A stretch of DNA of 61,504 nt from Candidatus Melainabacteria bacterium (GTDB lineage Bacteria; Cyanobacteriota; Vampirovibrionia; Obscuribacterales; Obscuribacteraceae), in contig DAIDIP010000005.1 of NCBI GenBank assembly GCA_027451745.1, positions 1 to 61,504 of the forward strand. Direction: 5' to 3'. The translations under genes were made by a program, and so were the position numbers. The notes below the pieces were generated by a model. That model did no database searches and was not told where the DNA came from. It was given only the letters and a program-made list of their open reading frames with translations. Shown piece by piece: positions 45,702-56,100 of the stretch. How positions within the stretch are numbered: the stretch's first letter is position 1; each line of letters opens with the position of its first letter.

Positions 45702-46640
45702 TCAGCCTCTCATCACTGCTATCAATACACAAAAAAGTCCCATCGCTACGGCAAAAGCAATAAATTGCGGCAATTTAGTCCAGCGCAATTTTACTAACGT
45801 ACCTTCAATTATTGCCACAATAACTCCCATGCAAAAAAGCGCCCCAAGACTTAGCGCGCCTTGAATTAGAGGACCTACCGTCCAAAAGTATGATATTGAG
45901 CGGAGAAAACACTGTGCTGCAATGCCCCATAATATGCACATTTTTAAATAGTGCGTAAATAACACTAGAGCTAAATTAGGTCCCGAATTTTCCAGAATCA
46001 TAGCTTCATGAACCATAGTAAGTTCTAAGTGCGTTGTTGGATCATCTACTGGCATACGTGACAATTCAACCAAACTAGACAAAAACAAGCCAAGCCCAGC
46101 CATCAGCCAAAGAGCATTATTGTGGCTCAGACTAAAATTATCACAAGAAAAAATCACGCTAAGATCGCTGGTTCTTGCCACACAAGCAAGCGAAGCAAAA
46201 CAAAATATTACTGCTGGCTCCACTAGCATAGCCATTGTCACTTCGCGACTAGCACCAAAACCACTAAAAGCTGAACCAGCATCAAGTGCTGCCAATACAG
46301 TAAAAAATCTAGTTAAAGCAAACATATAAATGACTAGTATTAGGTCTGCGCCCACAAAAGCTGGTTTAAAAGTTAGCCAGGGCACAAGTAAGGCAACCAC
46401 TATCACTACTGCAAAGTTTATTGCAGCAGCATTCCTAAATATCCAACTTGTTACTTCGCTAACTGTTTCACCTTTACTAAACAACTTATACAAATCGAAA
46501 TAAGGTTGAAAAATAGAAGCTCCAATTCTATTTTGCAAGCGTGCTTTTGTTTTACACAAAACACCGAGTACCAGTGGCGGCAAAATAAACACCACCGCCA
46601 CAAAAGAAATCCATTCAAAAATAGCCATGCTAATTTTCAC
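45702..46640 (-). CDS. hyfC: membrane anchor subunit HyfC (NuoH-like)
   Basis: The 312-residue protein has about eight helices and the NuoH/HyfC signature: LLRKAR-type loop replaced by CKTKARLQNRIGASIFQPYFDLYKLFSKGE (contacts the small and large subunits), DAGSAFSGFGASREVTMAMLVEPAVIF (conserved acidic helix) and MPVDDPTTHLELTMVHEAMIL. This subunit joins the redox module to the proton-pumping arm. The GTG at 46640 shares a base with the hyfB stop (TAGTG); the ATG at 46628 is an alternative. Confidence 0.9.
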   Translation of the reverse strand: MKISMAIFEWISFVAVVFILPPLVLGVLCKTKARLQNRIGASIFQPYFDLYKLFSKGETVSEVTSWIFRNAAAINFAVVIVVALLVPWLTFKPAFVGADLILVIYMFALTRFFTVLAALDAGSAFSGFGASREVTMAMLVEPAVIFCFASLACVARTSDLSVIFSCDNFSLSHNNALWLMAGLGLFLSSLVELSRMPVDDPTTHLELTMVHEAMILENSGPNLALVLFTHYLKMCILWGIAAQCFLRSISYFWTVGPLIQGALSLGALFCMGVIVAIIEGTLVKLRWTKLPQFIAFAVAMGLFCVLIAVMRG

Positions 46641-48643
46641 TATAATCTGATACCTATCCCAATCAAAACTAGTAATGTCATAAACACATACAATAGGTAC
46701 AAATGAATGCTGCCTGTTTGAAGTTTTGCTATTGCTCTGCTGAGAATCAATATTACTCTCATAGATGGTCTATAAATCAGCCCCTCTAGCAAAGGTGATG
46801 TTATGCTCTCAAATTTGATTATCTCTGGAAAATGTCTGCGATCTTTTCCTTGTATCTCCGTAATCATGCGATACCGCAAAATTGGCGCAAATATCCGGGC
46901 TATAGACTCCGAAAAACTAGTACCTGTTTCTTCTGCTCTAGCTGGTAAATTTCCATAACCACAATCCCATGTAACATACTTCTTCAAGCCAGTATCCGGA
47001 CGTTTGGCTAAATAAAATAAGAACCAAACAGCAAAGCACGTAATTGCCACAGCTATACAAGTTACCGTTTGCAAAGGAACAGGAAATAGATTGTGGACTT
47101 GCTCAACCTTTGGTAATACTTCACAGCAAGCAGGCCATAGTAATGATGCTACATAAGGCACTGTCAATCCCATAGCCAAACAAATAACAACAAAAAATAT
47201 TTGCACGACCACAGCTGAATGCGATAGTTCATTAGCTTGATTGATCATTTCTGACCGAGGACGTCCCAGGAAACATATGCCAATAGCTTTGGTATAACAA
47301 GCAAGCGATAATGTTCCTACTAAAGACAAAATACCGACTATACTGAGACCCGATATCCGATCAATAACTTGCGCGTCAGACATGGTTAATTTAAATAGAC
47401 TTTGATATACCATCCATTTACTAGCAAAGCCATTAAATGGTGGTAGCGCCGTTATGGCCAAACTATTAGCCAAAAAGCATGCCGCAGTCCAAGGCATTCT
47501 TCTAGCCAGTCCGCCTAAAAATGCTAAATCACGCGTATGCGTTACTGCTTCAATACAACCTGCCCCCACAAACAATCCGGCCTTACAAAGACTGTGGTTA
47601 ATTGTATGGAATAGAGCAGCAACTAAAGCTAAATAAGCGAGGTCAATTTGTTTGTCGTGTCTCGCTACCAAGCATACACCTAAAGCTATAAGGATAATGC
47701 CAATATTCTCTACACTGCTATAAGAAAGCAATCTTTTTAAATCTCGCTCTAATAAAGCAAATAATGATCCCCAAATAATAGAAACTGTCCCTAATGTAAT
47801 AGCTATATAGCCAAGAACGAGTCCATCATTATTATCTAAAATGAGCAAACGAATAAAAGTATATAGACCAACTACTTTCATCACTGTACTCATAAAAGCA
47901 GTCACCGGAGAAGGTGCTTCCGCTTGAGCATAAGACATCCAAATATGGAAAGGCCAAACCCCTGCTTTTACTGCTAAACCAAAAAACAAGAGCAGGGCCG
48001 GAAAAGTAATCGATCCAGCAGCATGCCAATCAGCAAAATACCAGCTATGAAAGTGTCGATAATACCAAAGGAAAGAAGCAAATATTAAAACAGTCGAAAT
48101 AGTAGTGATCCCCATATATATAAGGGCCGCATGCCGCGCTTTTTGTCTTATGTGATCTGAAGCAATTAGAGCCATCGCAGCTAAAGACATTGTTTCCCAA
48201 AATATCAAAAAGCAAATAGCATTAGTACTCAATAAAGTTAGGGTCAAAGCCAACATAAACATAAAAATGCAATGCCAATAAATACCCGGATGCAATCTAT
48301 CTTTATAAGCTTTTAGATAGGCCGGCGAAAAAATAGCAAGAGCACAAACAACTAGAGCAACTATAGTAAGGAAAAAACAAGCCAAAGTGTCGATGCGTAT
48401 AGTTAATGGTGCAATCGCAAAGTAACAACAGGGTAAAAGATTGAATGAAATAGCCTTCTGCTGGTAAGAAAAAAATGCCCCTATGCCAATAAAAAAGCTG
48501 CCCATGAAGAGTAAAAACGAAAAGAAAGTATGTTTTGCTCTTTCCGCTGTTAAAAAAACAACTAACGCTGCCGCTACCCACACACCTAGACCATAGCCAA
48601 TTGCTAGGGTGCAAGGAGGAACCATTTCTGGATTAAACGACAT
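46640..48643 (-). CDS. hyfB: antiporter-like membrane subunit HyfB (NuoL-type)
   Basis: The 667-residue protein is the first gene of the operon. It has about 16 helices with FLIFWETMSLAAMALIA (TM5 Glu), FFGLAVKAGVWPFHIWMSYAQAEAPSPVTAFMSTVMKVVGLY (TM7 Lys and the broken helix), ERDLKRLLSYSSVENIGIIL and FHTINHSLCKAGLFVGAGCIEAVTHTRDLAFLGGLARRMP. The longer C-terminal part is as in HyfB/HycC. With HyfF it gives two proton-translocating units; a HyfD homologue is absent. The upstream 411 bp hold the divergent promoter region and a 14-bp palindrome. Confidence 0.92.
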   Translation of the reverse strand: MSFNPEMVPPCTLAIGYGLGVWVAAALVVFLTAERAKHTFFSFLLFMGSFFIGIGAFFSYQQKAISFNLLPCCYFAIAPLTIRIDTLACFFLTIVALVVCALAIFSPAYLKAYKDRLHPGIYWHCIFMFMLALTLTLLSTNAICFLIFWETMSLAAMALIASDHIRQKARHAALIYMGITTISTVLIFASFLWYYRHFHSWYFADWHAAGSITFPALLLFFGLAVKAGVWPFHIWMSYAQAEAPSPVTAFMSTVMKVVGLYTFIRLLILDNNDGLVLGYIAITLGTVSIIWGSLFALLERDLKRLLSYSSVENIGIILIALGVCLVARHDKQIDLAYLALVAALFHTINHSLCKAGLFVGAGCIEAVTHTRDLAFLGGLARRMPWTAACFLANSLAITALPPFNGFASKWMVYQSLFKLTMSDAQVIDRISGLSIVGILSLVGTLSLACYTKAIGICFLGRPRSEMINQANELSHSAVVVQIFFVVICLAMGLTVPYVASLLWPACCEVLPKVEQVHNLFPVPLQTVTCIAVAITCFAVWFLFYLAKRPDTGLKKYVTWDCGYGNLPARAEETGTSFSESIARIFAPILRYRMITEIQGKDRRHFPEIIKFESITSPLLEGLIYRPSMRVILILSRAIAKLQTGSIHLYLLYVFMTLLVLIGIGIRL

Positions 48644-48792
48644 ATGGTTAGATAACTATTTTTTTGCTAGATGCAAAAATTATGTGCCTATTTTTGGAAA
48701 AAGCATTGAATGCTAATCACATGTATCATTAAAAGAGTTAAACGAGTTAGTTTAAAGAGCCTATTTAAGACACATAGGGTAGCAAACAAGGT

Positions 48793-48806
48793 TCACAATA
48801 TTGTGA
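48793..48806. promoter_or_regulatory. perfect 14-bp palindrome TCACAATATTGTGA in the hyf/pur divergent region
   Basis: It lies 150 bp upstream of hyfB and 249 bp upstream of purF. It looks like a dimeric regulator site. It differs from Rex (TTGTGA-N6-TCACAA) and CRP/FNR sites in half-site order or spacing, so no regulator can be named. The remaining sequence of 48644-49054 shows no gene except two short leader-like frames near purF. Confidence 0.5.
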
Positions 48807-49014
48807 TCTTATAGGGCTTGCCCGCAACAATTGTCACTTATATCCACTTCCCTAATCGACCCCACAGATAAATAAGGCAACTATATACTGCCAAAAACGC
48901 CCATTCAACGGCAATAAAACTTATCAGCGCTTTACATTTAAAGAACTTAGTTTCTTACGGAGCTATTACCAATAAGAATGTCTGGATTTTTTTCCACTAC
49001 AGGTGAATAATTAT

Positions 49015-49044
49015 ATGGTGCAACCGATTAACGTCACTTGGTGA
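49015..49044 (+). other. 9-codon leader-like ORF before purF
   Basis: ATG GTG CAA CCG... gives MVQPINVTW and ends in TGA, 10 nt before the purF ATG. AGGTG lies 9 nt upstream. It may couple translation to purF, or be chance. Confidence 0.2.
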
Positions 49045-49054
49045 ACTCCTAATT

Positions 49055-50503
49055 ATGTGCGGTCTAATTGCCATTTCCGGTTCTGTAAATTCAGCCTATG
49101 AAGTATTCTTTGGACTGATGAACTTGCAACACCGTGGACAGGATGGGGCTGGCATTCTATCTATTGAAGAGAATGGCGAACAAAGCTTCAACATTCAAAA
49201 AGGGAGTGGGCTGGTAAGCAATATCTTTTCTGAGCACAGCTTGCGCAATGTCAACTCTAAAGCAGCCCTTGGACACACACGCTATTCAACCGTTGGTCAA
49301 AATGATCCAAATCTTCTTCAGCCATTTCTTGATTATGAAACAGGCATAGGCATTGCTCATAATGGCAACATTGTCAACTATTACTCACTTCTTGATACTC
49401 ACCAATTAAATAGTCTCACCAAAATAGAATCAGACTCAGCACTAATTCTTGCTTTAATGACAAATCATCTCAGCAATAAAGAGATCAATCGTGACAATAT
49501 ATTTTCAGCTATCAAAGAATGCACAACCAAATTAATTGGCAGCTATTCAGTGCTTGGCATAAGCAAAGAAGGTGACATTTTTGGTTTTCGCGATCCAAAT
49601 GGCATCCGCCCGCTTGTACTTGGCAAACGCCAAGACAAACACGGTGAAGTTGTTTATGGAATGGCCAGCGAAACAATTGCTTTAAGTTTTCTTGGCTTTA
49701 ATGATTTGGAAGATGTGAAGCCAGGTGAAGCTATTTATATTGACAGCAAAGGCCAATTAGCCCGCAAAATAATCCATCAAGAAAGTTTTTCCCCCTGTAT
49801 GTTTGAATGGGTTTATTTTTCGAGAGTCGAATCTAAGTGGGAAAATCAATGTGTATATGCCGCCCGATTTAAACTCGGTAAAATTCTTGCTGATCAACTA
49901 AAAGCCAATGGCATATCCGCCGACCTCATAATTCCCATTCCAGAAACAAGCCGAGTAGCAGCAATTGCTTTAGCTGAAGTTCTCGATAAACCTTTTAGAG
50001 AGTTATTAATCAAAAACCGCTATATCAATCGCACTTTTATTTTAGACAATCAAACAAACAGACAAGAAGCTATTAGGCGAAAGCTATTTCCTATTGGGGA
50101 CGAAATTCGCGGCAAAGATTGCTTATTAGTAGATGATAGTATCGTCAGAGGTAATACCGCTGCTCAAATCGTTAAGTTGCTAAGACAATCAGGGGCTGGC
50201 AAAATTACCATCGTTTCAACTTGTCCGCCCATAGTTAGCCCATGCTATTACGGCATTGATTTTCCTAGTCCCAGTGAGCTGATTTCCTATAACCGTACCC
50301 CACAGCAGGTAGCTGAGGAAACTGGCGCAGATGCCGTTATCTTTCAAAGTTTAGATGGCTTGAAAAAAGCAATTGGTAAAGATACCCTCTGCTTAGGCTG
50401 TTTAACAGGAGAATATCCGACTGATATTACCAGTGCTAGTGATTTTGAATCCAAACGACTTGAAGATAGAGCCATATCTACCCAAGTTAAGAATAAGTGC
50501 TGA
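49055..50503 (+). CDS. purF: amidophosphoribosyltransferase
   Basis: The first enzyme of purine synthesis makes phosphoribosylamine from PRPP and glutamine. The 482-residue protein starts MCGLIAISG, so Cys2 is the N-terminal nucleophile of the glutaminase domain with no propeptide. NLQHRGQDGAGI, LGHTRYSTVGQND and AHNGNIVNY follow. The synthase domain has the PRPP loop DCLLVDDSIVRGNTAAQIV. C-terminal Cys residues (CLGCLTGEYPTDI) suggest a structural [4Fe-4S] cluster as in B. subtilis PurF. It is the first gene of an eight-gene operon and has a weak ribosome site. Confidence 0.98.
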   Translation: MCGLIAISGSVNSAYEVFFGLMNLQHRGQDGAGILSIEENGEQSFNIQKGSGLVSNIFSEHSLRNVNSKAALGHTRYSTVGQNDPNLLQPFLDYETGIGIAHNGNIVNYYSLLDTHQLNSLTKIESDSALILALMTNHLSNKEINRDNIFSAIKECTTKLIGSYSVLGISKEGDIFGFRDPNGIRPLVLGKRQDKHGEVVYGMASETIALSFLGFNDLEDVKPGEAIYIDSKGQLARKIIHQESFSPCMFEWVYFSRVESKWENQCVYAARFKLGKILADQLKANGISADLIIPIPETSRVAAIALAEVLDKPFRELLIKNRYINRTFILDNQTNRQEAIRRKLFPIGDEIRGKDCLLVDDSIVRGNTAAQIVKLLRQSGAGKITIVSTCPPIVSPCYYGIDFPSPSELISYNRTPQQVAEETGADAVIFQSLDGLKKAIGKDTLCLGCLTGEYPTDITSASDFESKRLEDRAISTQVKNKC

Positions 50504-50518
50504 CGGAGGAGGCGAAGA

Positions 50519-51829
50519 ATGAAGTCGACGGGGCACTTAGATATTGACGCTTCCAGTTTAGAACTCAAATATGCAGGCTCAGTCAAAAATGTTTTTGCTA
50601 GTTCTGCTGATATCGATTCTCTTTGGTTCTCTTTTACAGATCAATACTCTGTTTTTGATTGGGGCAAAATGCCTGACTTAATTGCCAATAAAGGCAGCGC
50701 TTTAGCCATTATTGGTGCATTTGTTTTTCAGAAATTAGCTGACCCAAAATTCTGGCAAAAATTACCAGCATCTCAATATCTTAAAAAATTTGACTCTCAG
50801 TATCTAGAAAAACGTTTCAGTCATCCTATCTTTAGAGGCAAGCTCCAAAAACAAGGGCTTTCCTCTCATTTTTTAGAGCTGGACAAAGGCATAATCACAA
50901 ATGGTAATGAAACACAAAAAATCTGGAAAGAACTAGAGTCTTTATTCTCACTACAAAAAGATTTCCACAACCAAAAATACCTGCAAGCACCAGACCCCAA
51001 TAGCCATTTACTCATGCGAGTTTTCAAAGCTCAGGTCGATTGGCCAAAGCTCGACTTAGAAACGAACAAGTATATCTATTCTGCTGTAGACACCAGCCAC
51101 AAACGTCGACTCGTACCACTAGAAGTAGTGTTTCGTTTTGGCATGGTCGAAGGTAGTTCACTTAAGCGTAAACTGGACGAAACCCCCAACTATGCTTCTG
51201 TGCTTGGACTAAAGACTTTACCAAAAATAAATGAATGGTTCTCTCAACCAGTAATAGAATTTTTTACTAAGCTTGAGTCTAAAGATAGACTTTTAACAAA
51301 TGACGAAGCCGTTCGCCTTGCCCAACTACCAGAGACTCAATTTGAGTCTCTGCTTGAACTTGCCAAAGATATAGCTCTTGCATTACATGTACTATTTGCC
51401 GAACAACATTTAGAGTTGTGGGATGGCAAACTTGAATTTATTTTTGATAATCAATCCGGCGAACTGCTATTAGCAGACAGTATTGGTCCTGATGAGCTAC
51501 GTGTGCTCTATAAAGGTGTTCATTTTTCAAAAGAATTACTTAGGCAGTATTACCGTCCCTCAGCTTGGTATCAATCCTTGTCCAAAGCCCAAAAGCTTGC
51601 TGCCCAAAAAGGCAAAGAAGGATGGCAAGATATTTGTCGAGATGAATTAAATCAATCCCCAGAAAAACTTTCGCCAACAGTAAAAAAAATTGCTGATCAA
51701 TTATATGGCGTACTCGCCAATAAACTAACTGGTTGCTCCGTGTTCTCAAATCACCCTTCTCTAGAAGAATTTATTGAAGCAGTTAATCAAAACTTTTCCG
51801 ATTTTAAGAAAGAACAAGTAAATGCTTAG
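50519..51829 (+). CDS. purC: SAICAR synthetase, extended form
   Basis: It joins aspartate to CAIR with ATP. Core motifs are YAGSVKNVFA (usual GKVRD region), WFSFTDQYSVFDWGKMPDLIANKGSALA, RRLVPLEVVFRFGMVEGSSLKRK and DGKLEFIFDNQSGELLLADSIGPDELRV. At 436 residues it is far longer than the usual 235-300; extra sequence lies between the first and second motif groups (about 85-190) and in the C-terminal third. An excellent ribosome site (GGAGGAGG) precedes the ATG. It overlaps purD by 8 bp. Confidence 0.9.
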   Translation: MKSTGHLDIDASSLELKYAGSVKNVFASSADIDSLWFSFTDQYSVFDWGKMPDLIANKGSALAIIGAFVFQKLADPKFWQKLPASQYLKKFDSQYLEKRFSHPIFRGKLQKQGLSSHFLELDKGIITNGNETQKIWKELESLFSLQKDFHNQKYLQAPDPNSHLLMRVFKAQVDWPKLDLETNKYIYSAVDTSHKRRLVPLEVVFRFGMVEGSSLKRKLDETPNYASVLGLKTLPKINEWFSQPVIEFFTKLESKDRLLTNDEAVRLAQLPETQFESLLELAKDIALALHVLFAEQHLELWDGKLEFIFDNQSGELLLADSIGPDELRVLYKGVHFSKELLRQYYRPSAWYQSLSKAQKLAAQKGKEGWQDICRDELNQSPEKLSPTVKKIADQLYGVLANKLTGCSVFSNHPSLEEFIEAVNQNFSDFKKEQVNA

Positions 51830-53135
51830 TATTCCCAAACATTCCTTAAAAATCCTTGTAATCGGCGGTGGTGGTCGCGAACATGCTTTAGTGTGGAAAT
51901 TAGCCCAAAGCCCATTAGTTGAAAAAGTATTTTGTGCTCCAGGCAATGGTGGAACTGCAACTGAAAATAAAAGTGAAAACGTTGATATCAAAATTGATGA
52001 ATTCGCCAAATTAAGTCAATTTTGTCTTGATCAAAAAATTGATTTAACTGTGGTTGGTCCAGACAATGCTTTGGCAGCTGGCATTGTCGATTATTTCAAA
52101 GAAAAAAGTTTGCGGATATTTGGACCATCAAAAGCAGCAGCCCGATTAGAATGGAGCAAATCTTATGCCAAACAATTCATGGCTAAATATAATTTGCCAA
52201 CCGCTAAATTTCTCACCTGTAATTCTTACAATGATGCATTGAGAATAGCAAAGGCCAATGCTTGGGCCCAAGTAATAAAAGTCGATGGACTTGCGCTTGG
52301 AAAAGGAGTTTATGTCTGCAACAACAAAGACTCTGTAGAAAATTCTCTCAAAGAAATTTTTGAAGAAAATAAATTCGGACATGCAGCCGAAACCGTTTTA
52401 TTCGAAGAAAAACTAAATGGCGAAGAAATGTCTCTCTTCCTTTTATGTGATGGAAAAGATATTCTCCCTCTTGCTCCAAGTCAAGATTTTAAACGGCGTT
52501 TTGATGATGATTGCGGACCCAATACAGGCGGTATGGGGGCAATTTCTCCTCCAGCCAACTATGACAAGTTTAAAGATATTTTTTTTGAATCAATATTCAA
52601 ACCACTGCAAACCGCTTTGCGTTCAGAAGCTATAAATTATCAGGGACTGCTGTATACAGGTGTACTTTTGCACCAAGATCAAGCAAGTGGACAAATTCAG
52701 CCAAAAATTTTGGAATTCAATGCTCGTTTTGGCGATCCTGAGACTCAAGCTGTTTTGTTACGTCTTAAGTCTGATCTATTACCGGCCCTCTGGGCATGCA
52801 CAGAAGGAAAACTAGCCGAAATAAATTTGGAGTGGTCAGAAGAAAAAAGTTGCTGCGTAATCGCTGTCAATAGCGACTATCCAGAAAAAAGTTCGAACGA
52901 CAAAACAATAACTATTCCTTCTCAGTCTCCTGAAAAGATTATTGTTTTTCACGCTGGCACTAAGCTCAAGGACAAAAATCTTGTCACCGCTGGAGGACGC
53001 GTTCTCGCTGTTGTTGCTTTGGACGCTCATTTAGAACAAGCAGCAAAAAAAACTTATGACTATCTAGCAAATTTAAACTTTGAATCGATGGATTACCGCA
53101 AAGATATAGGACGCTTAAAAAGTAAAATACACTAA
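51822..53135 (+). CDS. purD: phosphoribosylamine-glycine ligase (GARS)
   Basis: The 437-residue ATP-grasp enzyme joins glycine to phosphoribosylamine. It has ILVIGGGGREHALVWKLAQSP at the N-terminus, VVGPDNALAAGIVDYF, VIKVDGLALGKGVYVC (ATP-grasp), SQDFKRRFDDDCGPNTGGMGAISPP and LEFNARFGDPETQAVLLRL (Mg2+ site). The last 100 residues form the C-terminal beta domain. Its start overlaps purC by 8 bp, so translation is likely coupled. Confidence 0.98.
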   Translation: MLSIPKHSLKILVIGGGGREHALVWKLAQSPLVEKVFCAPGNGGTATENKSENVDIKIDEFAKLSQFCLDQKIDLTVVGPDNALAAGIVDYFKEKSLRIFGPSKAAARLEWSKSYAKQFMAKYNLPTAKFLTCNSYNDALRIAKANAWAQVIKVDGLALGKGVYVCNNKDSVENSLKEIFEENKFGHAAETVLFEEKLNGEEMSLFLLCDGKDILPLAPSQDFKRRFDDDCGPNTGGMGAISPPANYDKFKDIFFESIFKPLQTALRSEAINYQGLLYTGVLLHQDQASGQIQPKILEFNARFGDPETQAVLLRLKSDLLPALWACTEGKLAEINLEWSEEKSCCVIAVNSDYPEKSSNDKTITIPSQSPEKIIVFHAGTKLKDKNLVTAGGRVLAVVALDAHLEQAAKKTYDYLANLNFESMDYRKDIGRLKSKIH

Positions 53136-53136
53136 T

Positions 53137-56100
53137 ATGCCACGACAAATCACTAACGAAACTAGAACTCGAATTGTTGCCCTTAGCAAAGAAGATATTA
53201 GCAAATTGTCTTTGCCACTCCTTGCCGTCGTCACACCTAAAGAGCTAAAGAAGCAAGAATTACTTGCTCTTCCAGCTTACTGGTTACAACTGGTTGATCC
53301 AACCACATCAGCCTTAGAACAAAACCTCACACCCATCATAGATATCTTAACGGAGGTATTAACAGAATCTTTACTCGAAGACCTCTGGGTATCTTTTACT
53401 GAAAATTTAGCACCCTGGGAAGAGAAATGGAAAAAAGCTGGATTTATACAATGGTCCGAAAAACAGTTTTTACCTGGCGTGACTGACAGTTCTGCCCATG
53501 TTGTCGAAGAAGCTTTAAGTCTACAAAATATGCCTTTGCAGTTTAGAGTTGCTTCGGGCACGATTTATTTAACTAGCGAAACCAAGGCGTTCATCAATTC
53601 TGAATACAGACTTTATCATCCCGTGGTAGAGCGCTTTCAAACTCATGATTTACTATCACCGCAAGTTAACTATTTTCATTTTCCAACCGTGCTATTAGAT
53701 AGAACTCCTGCACCGGAAACTGTAGATCTCAATGTCAGCGATGAAGAGCTGCTATCTATAAGTAGAACACGTATATTAGCATTGACTCTTGATGAAATGC
53801 GGGCAATCAAAGCTTATTATGTTAATTCAAAGACCATATCCGAAAGAACAAAAACAAAGCTCACCCAATGGCCAACAGACGCTGAATTAGAAGTCATTGC
53901 CCAAACTTGGAGTGAGCATTGCAAACACAAAATATTTAACGCCGATATATCAATGCAAGAAATTGGCAGCGACAATAACATAAAGAATAGTAATATCAAG
54001 AGTCTTTACAAGTCTTATATCCAAAAAGCCACTAAAGAACTAGGGAACAAACGCAAAGATTTACTTTCGGTCTTCAAAGATAATTCTGGAGTAGTGAAAT
54101 GGAATGACAAATTTGCCATTTGTTTTAAAGTAGAAACACATAATTCTCCCTCTGCTCTTGAACCTTATGGTGGTGCACTAACCGGTATTTTGGGCGTCAA
54201 TCGTGACATTTTAGGTACTGGGCTGGGAGCAAAACCTATATTCAATACAGATATCCTTTGTTTTGCGTACCCTTCTGAAGATTTGCCAAAACGACCCAAA
54301 CTCCTTCCACCACAAAGCATTATTGAAGGCGTTCGACAAGGCATTCAAGATGGTGGCAACAATAGTGGTATTCCAACTGTAAATGGTGCTATTGTTTTCG
54401 ATCCAAAGTATCGGGCTAAACCTTTAGTATTTTGCGGCACAGGTGGAATTATGCCTTTGTACGTAGCAGGCGTGTGCGCTTATGAAAAACATACTCACCC
54501 TGGTGACACTATAGTAATGGCTGGTGGACGAGTAGGGAAAGACGGAATTCATGGAGCAACTTTTTCTTCTGAAGCATTGCATGAAGGCTCTCCGGTTACA
54601 GCTGTACAAATAGGTGATCCCTTTACTCAAAAAAGACTGATCGATTTTATATTGGCAGCACGAGATGCTGGTCTTATTACAGGACTAACAGATAATGGGG
54701 CTGGTGGATTATCTTCTTCTGTGGGCGAAATGGCTACTATTACAAATGGTGCTTCAATTAATCTCGATCATGTCCCCACTAAATATCCTGGGCTCGCTGC
54801 TTGGGAAATGATTATTTCTGAATCTCAAGAACGAATGACTTTATCAACAAACAATTTCTCATCTTTGCAAACTTTGGCAAAAAAATACAATGTTGAAATA
54901 AGTGCAATTGGTGAATTTAATACATCAGGCAAATTTACAGTTAAGCATCTTGATAAAACTATAGTTTCTTTGGATCTCGATTTTCTGCATAATGGTGTGC
55001 CGTCCTTGCAATTGGAAGCTGTTTGGAAAAAAGATAAACCGTCAATTAAAACCAAACCGTCTGAAAAAGCGATGAATATCTCTGCTCTATTACTTGAATT
55101 GCTAGCTCATCCTAATATTTGCAATCGCGAACAAGTCATTCGTCAATACGATCATGAGGTTCAAGGCGCTAGCGTTATTAAGCCTCTCATGGGTAAAAAT
55201 CAATTAGCTGCTTGCGATGCCGCAGTGATAACTCCGGTGCTAGGAGAACCAACTGGTTTAGCCATTTCAAATGGAATTTGTCCTCAATTAAGTAGCTACG
55301 ATCCTTATTTCATGGCTCAGGCTGCATTGGATGAAGCAATCCGCAATGCTGTTTGTGTGGGCGCTGATCCGAAAACTATTTCAGTTCTGGATAATTTTTG
55401 TTGGCCAGATCCTGTTACTTCATCAAATAATCCTGATGGAGCAAAATATCTTGGGGCTCTAGTTAGAACGTGCCAAGGACTTTACGATTCTGCACTGATT
55501 ATGGAAACCCCATTAATTTCAGGCAAAGACAGCATGAAAAATGATTTTGATGATGGTGAAATTCGCTTATCCATTCCCCCAACCCTTTTAATTTCTGCAA
55601 TTGGTAAAGTGCCAGATATAAATTATTGTCTAAGCTCTGAATTTAAAAAAGAAGAAGATTATATCTTCTTATTATCTGCTGGCACATTAGGTTTAAATGG
55701 TTCTGTTTTATCAAACATATTGGACTGTCCTGATTTATTGGCTTCTATCGATTTGCAAAAAGCCAACATTCTATACCAAAAACTTTTTGAATCTATAAAT
55801 AACAAACTAGTTAATTCAGCTCACGATATTAGCGATGGAGGGCTGCTCGTGAACATCAGTGAATCGATTATTGGAAGTGGTTTAGGCGCGAATATCAATT
55901 TGTCAGCGCTACTAGAAAACTCATCGCCTTACAACCGCATAGCAACTTATTTTGCCTCACAACTAGCACTTACAAAGACTCTTCCTGCCTTTTTACTCTT
56001 TGCTGAAGGACCCGGTCAAATCGTTGTTACAGTTTCTGCAAAAAGCAAAGAACAGTTTTTACACCATATGAAAGGACAAAACGTCCTATTAATTGGTGAA

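Noticed and set aside
48644-49054. Purine-type riboswitch upstream of purF
   Set aside because: No conserved three-way-junction core or PRPP/purine aptamer sequence could be recognised.
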